DNA of 64,000 bases from Mortierella alpina (Eukaryota; Mortierellomycota; Mortierellomycetes; Mortierellales; Mortierellaceae): NCBI GenBank assembly GCA_029449245.1, contig JANATF010000002.1, positions 3,596,001 through 3,660,000 of the forward strand, read 5' to 3'. Below are positions 1-10,288 of the stretch, piece by piece; position 1 is the first letter of the stretch; each line of letters begins with the position of its first letter. The notes under the pieces were generated by a model that was not told the DNA's origin, did not search any database, and saw only the letters and a program-made list of their open reading frames with translations. A program made the position numbers and the translations under genes.

Positions 1-2950
1 GGTTGTCACCTGCTTGAGGTTCACGTTCGAGTACAGCAGTTTACGGTTGGAGCTGTAAATCACTGTCGGGCGGTCACTGCATGCAAAAACGTGGCTGGAT
101 GCCCCTCCAGGTCCCTGATCACCCTGGGTCGATGAAATTTGACGCAGCATGATGGGTTGGGTGCCGAGTGAAATACGTTTGGGGCTGGGGAGGGTGCTCA
201 ATGTGGCATCCAGGGTAAACGTCAAAAGTTGCCCATCGCCTAAGAAACGTACGAACAAGACCTGTTTAGTACTAGCAGAGCACAGCTTTTCTGATCAAAC
301 ATCCTTGCTCTGACAGGACCAGTCTGAAAAGAATCACGTACCGAGTCCGACCAAAAGGTATGGCACTCCTTCAAATCGTGACAAGAGTAACGACCGAGGA
401 AGGATCTCGCCCGGGAGTTCATGACTAGCAAGGATCTCCAGGGAGGGCAAACGAACCAAGACCACCTTGATGTCCGTCCACAGTCCTACAGCACAAACTT
501 GAGAGGCGTGACGATTGACGGGATCAATCGAATTCACATCGATACAGGCAATCTCGTTCTCAAACAATGTCCGGCTATTGTCCCCACAGGATTGGAATGG
601 TAAACGAAAGTTAGTGCTCGGGAACTGAGCAAAGGATGGGATGTGTATACGCCTTTAGCGATATCGTGCTTACCAAACCTCCTTGACGATTTCAGATCCG
701 ACGTCCAGGTAAACCAAAGTTTTGCCACCGACTGCCACCAGGCACTGCGTCCCGTTCATTGATGCCACCGAGATTAGTTGGTCGCTCGGCGGTTTCCACT
801 CGGAGATCAACCCCGCTTGAATATGGTTTGGCGGCGCGATCAATCTGACAGACTCGGGAGTCACTTGTAGCAAGAGCTTTCCTTGAACATTGCCACACAA
901 GAGCGTCTGGGACTCGTTAAGAAAGCCTTCCAGTTCCTCCTGCACCATTTCGCTATCGGGAGTCACTCTAACCACGCGCGTCGAGTTTAAGAAACTCATG
1001 ACAAGCGTATCCTCTGAACTGGAACCATAAACACCATGAAAGATAATCACGTTAGTTAGCCATGCACTCTACTTCGCATCCTGTTCAAGAAGTGTCTAAT
1101 GCCGCGTTCAAACACGTACGTTGCTTCCAGGCTTTCCTTCAGAGACCATAGCCCCTTGATTCCTGGGAGTTCCAGCACTGCTCTATCATTTATGCCCACT
1201 CCGTTTCTGACAATCCGGAGAGATCCGTCCTTGAATGCTCCAGAGCACGCGACAATTTGGCCCTACATGACAACGGAGACAAAACTGTTGGCAAAAAGAG
1301 AGAGCATGATTTCTTCCGCAAGGCCAGCATTTAGAATGTAAACTGTTTGTACGCCGTACCTGTCCCTGTCCCTCGAGATCAACAACCTCAAAATCGGTAA
1401 CTGGCGCAATATTGGTAAAAGTCTCCATCACCTCGACATATTCGCCCTGTTCGTCAGGCTCCGTGTGCAAGAGGACCAGTTGTGAGTCTCCTAGATGTGA
1501 CCCGACGAATACATGGTCGTTGTCGAGGTAAACGAGCGCCTCTGGGATCGAGATGGCGCCCAGGCTCTCGAATTTGAGGTCAACTACCTGGGACGAGCGA
1601 CGGGAGGACGACGAGCCCGTATCGTCATTCAAGATCAGAACCAGGATATGGAGCATCCCTTTGTGATCGCCTAGAAGATATCGGACGCCATCGTCTACCC
1701 GATTATAGCACTGCATAATGGTTGCGTTGATGGTAATGGAGCGCGGTGTAGATGGCTGCGCTGGGTTGAAGTACGAAATTGAATACTCTCCAACAACAAG
1801 AAGACCACCTATAAGAAATGAATCGAGTAGCAGTGCAAAATGCTAGTCAGCTAACAGCGAATTCCTATATGAGCCACATAAATCAAACAGCCTCCCGAGC
1901 GGGGGGATTTGTACTCTGCCATACCGATAGGAGCAGGCACAGCGATGCAAGTACTTGCGCCACTAAGTCCACTCTGGATCCAACCTGTCTCTGTCTTGTC
2001 CGTGTTCTTCAGATCAATCTCATAGGTTTTGACGTGTCGAACCTCCTTCTTATCCTGGAAGAGCACGGCCAGAGTGGGTCGCTGGCAGCCATGAAGGAAC
2101 ACCATCGACATGATTGTAACTTCCTCGATAGGCAGGTTAAAGTGGTCGAGGAAAGTATTGCCAGCGGTTTTTGAGCTTGTCCGGGAGGATGAAGTGTTGA
2201 CTGTGATGCATTTCAGAAGCCCCTGGTAGAGATGGCAGCACACTATTGAGCATGCCGGGTCGATGATGACGATCTGTCCTGCGTCTGAGGGTCGAGCGTG
2301 GCGGTCCTGCAGGTCTGTGAGTGAGTCGGAAACGATGTTGAACTGCGAAGTCACTGCGGCGTTTGTTTCCCCCGCCAGAACCGCTCCATCCGGGGCTGTG
2401 AGACGCAACGACAACGTCAGCATTTGGTAGTGTGTTGTCGTCAACAGCAGCATGTCCACAGTGTGTCCCTATAAGGCGCGAGGCGTTCATTTCAAGCTGG
2501 TTGTCAATGCAAGTTTTTGGTACTCTGCTCCATGACGAGTGTCGAGCATGGACTGGTTGACGTGCTATCATCCTCGAAAGAGCAAAGAAGTAATTTCCGG
2601 TTCTGAAGACGACTTACAGGCGGCCGGAAGGGCTCCAGCGAAGCGATCTCGCCGTAGATCCCAAACTCCTTGATCAACTTCAGACCATCGCGGGTTATCA
2701 GATACACCTCGATGCGCGTTCCCTTGCTGAACCAAGGCGCATAATAGTGAGCAGAACAGTGCAAAGCATAAGAGTCAGAAACTTGTACGCGTGCTGCTCA
2801 AAGTCTTGATCTGCATCAAACAATGCAGCTTATGGCGCCAGTGCATTGTCCTTACCCAAGAATGAGGTTCAGGTCCTGTGGTCCTGTGAAGTTGCCTTTG
2901 ATGGCCTGGAAGACTGCGCTCGACTTGCGAGCCGTGAAGACAATGTTCAT
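1..2950 (-). CDS. DDB1: DNA damage-binding protein 1 (DDB1), N-terminal ~719 residues, C-terminal part beyond window
   Basis: Adaptor of CUL4 ubiquitin ligases, made of WD40-like beta-propellers; it acts in nucleotide-excision repair and substrate ubiquitination in the nucleus. The start at 2950 opens an exon reading [14 protein letters not shown], which matches the family N-terminus. Eight exons join in frame: 2950-2856, 2726-2618, 2468-1925, 1808-1360, 1262-1120, 1018-674, 574-342 and 239-1 (continuing). Recognisable blocks, from memory of the human protein, are [57 protein letters not shown] and [14 protein letters not shown]. The alternatives RSE1/SF3B3 and CPSF160 belong to the same superfamily, but these blocks fit DDB1 best. 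At the window edge the reading frame is still open and corresponds to about residue 720 of a protein of about 1,100 residues. Confidence 0.93.
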
Positions 2951-4306
2951 GGGGTGGTCAAAGGTCGAGCGTAAGCGCGTTTCCTTTTTTGATTTCTTGG
3001 GTTGAATTTGACGGGCAATGACTATTCCTCGTTCGTCGTATGCCTATGGCGCTGTTGATGGTGGACGTGCGGTGGGTATAAAGAGCTACGGTGGAAGGGC
3101 GTGAGAATGAGGGACGAAGGTGTGGTGGTGGACAAGAGAAATGCGCGAAAGTGAAAACGGGACAATGTGACTTCATATGCCGCGCGCCGGGTGTCATGTG
3201 ATATATCTTTCCTTCACACGCGTTTCTTCTCTTTGCTGCACAGGGCACACGGTTCTATTTCGGGCGCGGTTGATTGATCTGCAGGCTTCTCAAACGCATC
3301 CAGGTGCACTCAAGCGACGCTACCATCGATTTAGATCTGTGGCGGAGAGAAGGAGAAGATGTGTGTGTGAGTGTTCAAAGGAGCGATGGAAAGAAAAAAA
3401 GCTCTCGCCAGTGGTGGACCCGTCCCTTCAGCGTCGGACAGTGAATTCAGGGCCTGTCCGGTGCATTATGCAATGCACAGGCTGGTGCTGCATAGTGCTC
3501 GAGCCCTCGCTGGCACTGGCTGATGCTGCTCAAGTGCTCACCAGTTTGTCCCCTCGTCCGTGTCCAAAACACTTGTTGTTCTTGCTGTTTTAGCAGGGAA
3601 GGATCAGGAGTCTGCGTTCTGGTTTTATCTTGTTCGGATACAACCTTGGCGTCGCTTGTCTGGTTCACATAGAGAGACGGAATAGCCCTTTTCAATGCCT
3701 TTTGCGAGCGTGCTCCCTCGCTACTCCCATCTCTCTTCTCTTTTTTTTTTAAACCTTTGGCCTGGGTGTGGAAGAAAGACAGGAAGGTGAAACAGTCCAC
3801 TGCTTGTCGGTGTGTATGTGTATGTGTATGTGTAATATGTGAGAATGCTGTTCTGCATATACTCTTGTTTTTTTGCACGGTTGCCGTTGTCCACCCATTG
3901 TCCACTTGGTACCCTGTGCAAACAATGCCAGGTCCTTGTACGATCGAGTGCGTTTCGCGGGTCGGAGTGCGAGCAGGGGAGGGCGTGCATGCCTGCCGTT
4001 GAGCACGAGAAGGAGGGCGCGAAAAGTGTTGATTGTTTTGTTTGTTGGGCCTCCTTGTGCCTGCCTGTGCCTGAATGGCCTGCGCATTGTTTGCATCGGG
4101 TGCCTTGTTGGCTGCATGCTATTTTCTGTTTGTTGTCTTTTGTCTTGCGTGTGCGATGTCCGCAGTGCATGAGCCGTTTTTTTCCCAGTCTGTCAGTCTG
4201 TCTCTGCCCTGCCCTGACCCTGCTGTCGGGCGCCCGTTGGATCCACTAATGCAATCTATTCAGAGTTTGAGCCGCATATATTTGCCGCCTGTCCGCCAGG
4301 CAAAGG

Positions 4307-4314
4307 TATAAAAG
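4307..4314 (+). promoter_or_regulatory. TATA box (TATAAAAG), likely promoter of the Sec2-like gene
   Basis: A consensus TATAAAAG is followed by GGCGCG and then a strongly pyrimidine-rich stretch, as in fungal core promoters. The next plus-strand start codon is 1.2 kb downstream at 5528, so the leader would be long or contain an intron. The 13-mer ATAAAAGGGCGCG at 4308-4320 recurs at 55746. Confidence 0.5.
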
Positions 4315-4472
4315 GGCGCGCTGTGGTCTTTTCCTTTGCTTCTTCCACACACATACACACACCCGCACCTGTCGGTCCTTTTTTCTTTCCCGTCCATCCT
4401 TTGTCGTTGTTGTTGAAGAAGACCCCTTTGGAGTCTAGAGTGCTTTCGTCTCTTCCGCTCTCATTCCTTCTT

Positions 4473-4545
4473 TCTCTCATTCTCTCATTCTCTCATTCTC
4501 TCATTCTCTCACTCTCTCACTCTGTCATTCTCTCGCTCTCTTTCT
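4473..4545. repeat. CT-rich microsatellite, (TCATTCTC)n-like
   Basis: About eight imperfect 8-bp units of TCATTCTC/TCACTCTC run in tandem just downstream of the 4307 TATA box, in the presumed leader of the Sec2-like gene. Confidence 0.7.
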
Positions 4546-5527
4546 TGTCTCTCACTCCCGTTTGCATTTTCCCCTCTGGTCTAGCTCCTTCTCATTCGTC
4601 ATTGACTTTACGCTACATCATTTCACGTCCACCTCCTCTCTTTCTCCACTCTCACTCTCTCTTTTCAGCTGATCGCATTCTTCTCCTTTTTCCTTCTCGC
4701 TCTCCTCTCTCTCCCCGCTGTCTGTGCATAACGATTACACATTCCAATCATACTTGCATACGCCCGCTGTGCACCAGCCAGAATCCTTCGGTCCTCCATC
4801 ACTGCACTTGAAACACGAATCCCAAGAAAATAGGAAGGCAAGTGCTCTCTCTCGCCTGTGCTCCTGTCTGTATATCTCTCTTTCTCTCTGTCTGTCTTTA
4901 TTCCCTCTCCTTCCCCCCCTCGACGGTTTCTTTTTTGTGATGGTGCTGCTGCTTCTGCTGCTACCTCCGTGCCCATACCTACCAGAACCACCCCCGCAAT
5001 AATACCCAATAGCAGTTGAACGACAGGCACAACAGCAATCCAGCCGGTTTAACTTACCAATCAGAACTCTGATCCAACTCCAACCATGCCATCCATAATG
5101 CATGCAATACCACATAATGACCGTGCCGACGATCGCACCGAGCCTCAATCTATTTTCAGGGTGGCTGTTTATCGTCAACAACAACGCGAGCCATGGTTTA
5201 ACTGCAGTGTTTGTTGACAGTGTCTCTTAGTTTCCTTTCCCCGCTCCTTTAATTTCACTGCATACACTACCACTTCATTTAAGGCCACACAGTCCTTCTT
5301 GCTCTCGCCTCGCTTCACGCCCTGACGCTATCACAGCGCTATCACGACGCTCTTTATCCGAATGCTGTACCATGTGCTAATACCCGCCTCATTATCTCGT
5401 CTTACTTCCCGCCGAACTATGATAATATAGCCATCGCGTCATCTCAAACACTCACGACTCACGATAAAAATACGACTGGAACACGCCCAAAAGTTTAAAA
5501 TACGACAGAGAACAAAGCAAAAGCATC

Positions 5528-7696
5528 ATGTCCGTGGCCTGCAACAATTGCGGAGCTGCAATGCAGTTGGAGTCGAGCCTCAACCACCAGCAGTTCCAGT
5601 TGCAAAACGACCCATTGATTCCCTTTGTCAAGGCTCAGATCGATGAACTCACTGCCCAAAACTCGAGCCTCGTGGCCGAGAACGACTCTCTCTCCACCAA
5701 ACTCGTCGAGTCAACAGAGGCGCGCATGGACCTGGATCAGCAACTCAACATCACCCAGATGGAGCTCAAGGCCGCCCAAAACGAGATTGATGCGCTCAAG
5801 GAGAATCAAAAGAGTCATGAACAGCTGTTGAGCATGATCGCGTCAGGCCAATTGATCGAGAAGAAAGACGTCCAACCCGTTATCGAAAACCTGGCGTACG
5901 AGTCACAACGGAGGTCTCAGGTAGAGACGTCCAAGATGAAACTCGAGTCTGAGCTGGAGGATCTGAGCAGGAGTCTCTTTGAGGAGGCCAACCGTATGGT
6001 CAACGAGGAGCGAAAGGCGACTTTTTTGGCTGGGAAAAAGATCGAGGGCCTGGAGAGGCAACTGGACGAGGTCCTGGACCTCTGCAAGTCTGAGCGGGAT
6101 CAGCTAGTGGAGCTGAAGCTGAGGATGGAGAAGCTGTCCGAGGAAAAGGACATGGTCCAGCGCGAGCGCGACACCTTTGAGTTTGCGTTCGTGCAGCAGC
6201 AGCAACTCAACCAGCAACAGTATCACAATCAAATGTTTAATTCTGGAGCACCGGCCTCGATGCAGCATCACATGTCAACGACAGCCGTAGCGCGCCGCGG
6301 CATGCCCATCACTATATCTGGACCCCCGAACCCAACATCGCCAGGTTTGAACATCGATGCTGTTTCAGGGTCCAGAAAACACGTCCAGCAGATCCTCCAG
6401 TACGATGGGCGTCAGCACCGTAGCTCGGCCTCAAGCGAGAAATCAAAGACGGACTCGTGTTACTTTTCGGACGGAGACCGCCCCGCGTCGCATCTGTTGA
6501 ACGATCCTAACGAGGACAGGATCCCCAGTCTCGGTTTCCACCTCTGGGACCCGTGCTTCATTGAGTTCAAGACTTATATCGAGGGAATCTTTGGCACGGC
6601 TGCAAAGACAAGCTCCGTCTCTGACACAGCCCAGAAGACTGGTCACCACTCTGCCACACCATCTATCGCGTCCTCTGGAATCACCTCCATGTACTCGTTC
6701 AGCATCATGACCAAGACTTCTGCCACGGTCACCCCAGCTGCCAATGCTGTCATTCCCATCAATACTCTCATCTCCAACTGCCGCCTGCTTAAAAAGATGT
6801 CTGCCGAGGACGTGGAGGCAACCCTTCGGTTCGAGCCAGGGAACCTGTTGTCGTGGACTCAAAGGAAGCGGCTTATGACCGCCGTCACTGACAACACTCT
6901 TGTCGTCGAGGCCGTTCCCATGAGCAACAAAGATCAGAGCTCGTCGCCCGTCGCGAGTGTTCACCCCCAGCAGCACCTTGCACCCTCCAATGCTTCACAG
7001 GCAGGATCACCGCCGGCGGTGGCGAGGCCCAGCTGTGCTCTCTGTGGCCATAGCATCAACACTCCGCTATCGTATCAATACCGCCTCACGGATACTGCGA
7101 ACGAGTCAAGGACCATCTGCCCTTACTGCCGCACTCGCTTGACGACTGTCTGCAACTTTTACAGCGTGCTTCGCATGATCTCGAAGCGCATCATTTCGAG
7201 CACCACCACCCCTGAAAAGCTCTATCTCGACTTTTTGAGGATTCGCCTGAGCATGTTCATGGCCCGGTGCGGCGTCGGCATTGTCACTGGGGAGGAGGCT
7301 AAGCCTAGGCGGGACAGCACGCGGAGCCAGGGGACAATCAGCCAGCCCAGCGCCACCCATGCTCTCCCTCCACGCGCCCCCGACAGTACGCGTGTCAACA
7401 ACGGCGTGAACGCCACCGTCGCCGCTAGCCAGCCTATGGAAGGCTCTGCAAGCGAGAACAAGAGTCCTAGGAACAGTATCCCCTTGCCTGCGACCATCAC
7501 CACGACCAGAATCACGCCTGCCCAGGCTACCTTGATCCACAAGGGTCCATCTGCGGCTTCCCTTTCTCGTGAGAACGCGTTGCTCAATAAGGAAGAAGAA
7601 TGCAAGGCTGTCCCAACCCGCGTGTTCAATGAAAGCAAGAACGTCCGCAAGTCTGATGAGGCGGCCATTGACCCTCGCGGCTCTCGGGACGAGTGA
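5528..7696 (+). CDS. Sec2/Rabin8-type Rab guanine nucleotide exchange factor
   Basis: Single-exon 722-residue protein. Residues ~40-215 form a long coiled coil of the Sec2 GEF type, which catalyses GDP/GTP exchange on Sec4/Rab8-family GTPases on secretory vesicles. Diagnostic stretches include ESELEDLSRSLFEEANRMV and ARRGMPITI-like sequence after a QQQQLNQQQ tract. A second conserved block (~335-450, FHLWDPCFIEFKTYIEG and FEPGNLLSWTQRKRL) and a C-terminal block with two CxxC pairs (about C503/C506 and C531/C534) resemble the C-terminal domain of fungal Sec2 homologues. There is also a CxxC at residues 5-8, which with the later pairs could bind metal (inference). The tail after ~600 is low-complexity Ser/Thr/Pro. 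The start at 5528 is the first ATG in the frame. Confidence 0.8.
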   Translation: MSVACNNCGAAMQLESSLNHQQFQLQNDPLIPFVKAQIDELTAQNSSLVAENDSLSTKLVESTEARMDLDQQLNITQMELKAAQNEIDALKENQKSHEQLLSMIASGQLIEKKDVQPVIENLAYESQRRSQVETSKMKLESELEDLSRSLFEEANRMVNEERKATFLAGKKIEGLERQLDEVLDLCKSERDQLVELKLRMEKLSEEKDMVQRERDTFEFAFVQQQQLNQQQYHNQMFNSGAPASMQHHMSTTAVARRGMPITISGPPNPTSPGLNIDAVSGSRKHVQQILQYDGRQHRSSASSEKSKTDSCYFSDGDRPASHLLNDPNEDRIPSLGFHLWDPCFIEFKTYIEGIFGTAAKTSSVSDTAQKTGHHSATPSIASSGITSMYSFSIMTKTSATVTPAANAVIPINTLISNCRLLKKMSAEDVEATLRFEPGNLLSWTQRKRLMTAVTDNTLVVEAVPMSNKDQSSSPVASVHPQQHLAPSNASQAGSPPAVARPSCALCGHSINTPLSYQYRLTDTANESRTICPYCRTRLTTVCNFYSVLRMISKRIISSTTTPEKLYLDFLRIRLSMFMARCGVGIVTGEEAKPRRDSTRSQGTISQPSATHALPPRAPDSTRVNNGVNATVAASQPMEGSASENKSPRNSIPLPATITTTRITPAQATLIHKGPSAASLSRENALLNKEEECKAVPTRVFNESKNVRKSDEAAIDPRGSRDE

Positions 7697-8075
7697 TTCT
7701 TTAGCAGAGCCAGCGACCCTACTCCTCTCTCTTTTTCTTTTTCTTTCTCCTCTTTCTCCTCTTTCTCCTTTCTCTCTCCCTACATCTCAACGACGATAAT
7801 CATGACTGAAACGCTCCCTTCCATTCAACCCCCTCTACTTCCCCCTAATACCCACACTGCCTCCTCTTGTACACTAGTCTTTAATTCGCGTTTACGAAAT
7901 AATACTTCTGGTCCTCCACTTTTTTTGTCACAGCCGCATGATTCCGTAGCCGGATACATAATGGACGTAAAGTTTCCTGTGTATATGCATGTATATGTGT
8001 GCGCGCTTTTTAGTTGTATATTGCGTCTAAACATGTTTCTTTTTTTTTTTTTTCCTTTTCTGCTTTTTGCTTTTT
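7697..8075. other. Convergent 3' intergenic region
   Basis: 3' regions of the Sec2-like gene and MPP-alpha. It contains pyrimidine-rich tracts (about 7735-7780) and T-rich runs near 8040-8055; no gene seen. Confidence 0.6.
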
Positions 8076-9912
8076 TCACCATTTGGCTGTTTTTCCCAGC
8101 CCATACTTTTCCAGGACCTTCTCTGCGCCTTGCAGATTCTTGGTCAAGCCCTGTCCCACGATTGTGACCTCGCCGGATCCACCCGTCAACTGAGCGACCT
8201 GGGATCCAAAGACGCGTCGAGCCACACGGACCATGTCCTGCCGAGTCACCTTTTCAATCTTGGCACACAGCTCCTCCACAGGGACCTTGTGTCCATGGAC
8301 CTGCACCTGTCTTCCGAGATCCTCCAGTTGGACCATCTTGGACTCGAGGTTCATGAGCACACTCGATCGGAGTTGGTTCTTGGCTCGATCCAGCTCACCC
8401 TGAGCAATCCCACCCTTCCCCGTGCGCGTGGTCAGTTCCAGTTCTCGGACAATGACCTCCAACAGCATGGTCTCATACCCTGGATAGCAGGATCCCGAAA
8501 TACCAAACAGTCCAGAGTCCGAATAGCAGTGATTAAAGGACATGCAGGATTCAATCCAGTTGTAGTGGTTGAGGACATTGCTGAACAGTCTCGAGTACAT
8601 GCCCTTGCCAGGCCCACCTGCAGAGAACGAGCTTCCACCGCCCATGAGCAGCTGAAGCGTTGCCAGTGCATAGATATCGTCATCATTGATCGAAAGTCCC
8701 TCGAAGCCGACAAAGAGATGCGTAAAGGGCTGTGAGTCGTCCTCGATCAGAAGTGTGCCTCCTGTATAGTGCGCAGTCTGTTGACTGAGACCCTTATAGT
8801 CGGGTGTGAGGACAGTCGAGGAAGAAGAGGCCGATCCAGTTTTGCCAAAGAGCGATTTAAAAAGACCTCCCTTGTTGTTGTTGCTGTTGGAGGATCCGGA
8901 CGCCGCTTCTGCTGATGCCGAGTCCTTGTTGAGATCCTTGTCGGAGGTACCCATGTCACCAAACAGCTGATTTGTGAGATCCACGACCTTGTCGTGATCT
9001 GCTCCCACAGCAGACACAACTATGCGCTCCGGCCTGTACCAGGTGTTGATATAATTCTTGATGTTGCTTGTGGTCATGGTCTCGAGCTTATCCATGGGAC
9101 ACAGCAGTGGATTTCCGAGTGTGTTGTCCTTGAAGGCGACTGTGTGCAACAATTCGGGGAGGATCATCTCCGGTTTTGACCAGTACTCTTGGATCTCGTG
9201 TGCTGCCGATACACGCTGCTCCTCCAGCTCCTCTTCTGTGATGGCTGGGTTCCGGATCGTGTCGGCCATGATGGACAGCATCTGGGGCAGGTCCTGGGGC
9301 AGGAGCGCAGACTGGTACATGATGGACTCGCGCGAGCTGGAGCACATGACGTTGCCTCCTGCTGCCTCCAGATCGGCCATCATGGCCTCGCTGGTCTTGG
9401 TCCTAGTGGATTTGAAGGCGAGTCGGTCGAGGATGTGGCTCACGCCCCGGGTCGAATCATCCTCGTATCTGGATCCTGCGTCAACATACACTCCCAGAGA
9501 AGCAAAGTGGCCCTGACTATCCTCTGTTGCGATCCTGACGCCGTTGGGGAGCTTTGTTACCCGGGATGCCAAGCTACTGTTTTTCGAAGAGCCGCTGGAC
9601 TGAGCCGCTGGTTTCTTTAGACTGATCTGTTCCGAGGCCTAAGTGTGGAATGCATGCAAGAATGAATAACCCATTTGTACCTGTGTTGGATCAGAACAGA
9701 AATCCAAGCCTTTTATGATCTTCTGGCGCTTTGTATAGCAGCATGCCAAGGAAGAGCAAGGTGCTGCAACCTACCTTGATGTAGTCGTCTGACTGGAGCG
9801 ATGCCTGCTGGTGCTTGTTCATGCGGCTGACAAGGGGCGCGGCGAAGCTGTTTGCCCGCCTGGAGAAAGGCAGGACATGGCGCGCAATGGCGCTGCTGAG
9901 TTGCTTGGACAT
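8076..9912 (-). CDS. MAS2: Mitochondrial processing peptidase alpha subunit (MPP-alpha, MAS2)
   Basis: 566-residue protein from two exons, 9912-9775 and 9638-8076. It is the substrate-recognising, non-catalytic subunit of the matrix heterodimer that removes mitochondrial presequences. The first exon encodes an Arg/Ser-rich, acid-poor presequence. The mature part opens with KLPNGVRIATEDSQGHFAS and continues with the M16 peptidase fold. HILDRLAFKST stands in place of the zinc-binding HxxEH found in the beta subunit, as expected for alpha. The glycine-rich loop GGGSSFSAGGPGKGMYSRLF, needed for substrate binding, is intact. A Ser/Asn/Gly-rich insert (~residues 275-300) carries simple-sequence coding (AACAACAAC). 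The short exon 1 ends right after the targeting region. Confidence 0.95.
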
Positions 9913-10288
9913 GTAGGAGAGCGAGTGGAAGCTGAAAGGGACCCCGGAGAGTCAAGGGTGGCAGCGTGAGCGGGGTGTGCGCGCGAGTGGGTGGATTGAG
10001 CGTGGGCGGACGGCAGGAACGGACGGAATCCAATGGGAATCAAATGAACAAAAAGAACGCAGCGGAAAAGGTGACGGAAAAGGCAACAAAAATGGGTCTG
10101 CAGTTCCCAGGCACCTGTAGGCTGTGGCCTGTGTGGGTTGTCGGATCAGTACAAGCCACACCTTGCATTTATTGTACTGGCTGCTGGCTGCAACTGCTTG
10201 CCGCTCTGCATTCTCTTCACTCTCTTCTGCCTCCGCTGTCATCGATCCACAGTCGACACACTACTCTCACTCTTCCCCACACGCGAGA
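9913..10288. promoter_or_regulatory. Shared divergent promoter, MPP-alpha / Ski8
   Basis: 376 bp between divergent starts. I see no clear TATA box; composition is mixed with CT-rich patches near 10200-10275. Confidence 0.4.

Larger units (their letters stand above)
2951..5527. other. Long spacer between divergent DDB1 and Sec2-like gene
   Basis: The 2.6 kb contain no ORF that I can tie to a protein family. It holds a (TGTGTA)n-like tract near 3810-3835, a TATA box at 4307, a (TCATTCTC)n tract at 4473-4545 and long CT-rich stretches (about 4320-4720 and 4840-4930) typical of fungal promoters and leaders. Short ORFs here have biased CT/GT composition and no domain character. Confidence 0.6.

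Noticed and set aside
4323-4811. 162-codon plus-strand ORF rich in Ser/Leu
   Set aside because: It is the translation of CT microsatellite sequence in a leader; no domain-like content.
8067-8735. 222-codon plus-strand ORF opposite MPP-alpha
   Set aside because: Overlaps conserved MPP-alpha coding sequence in antisense and has no independent features.
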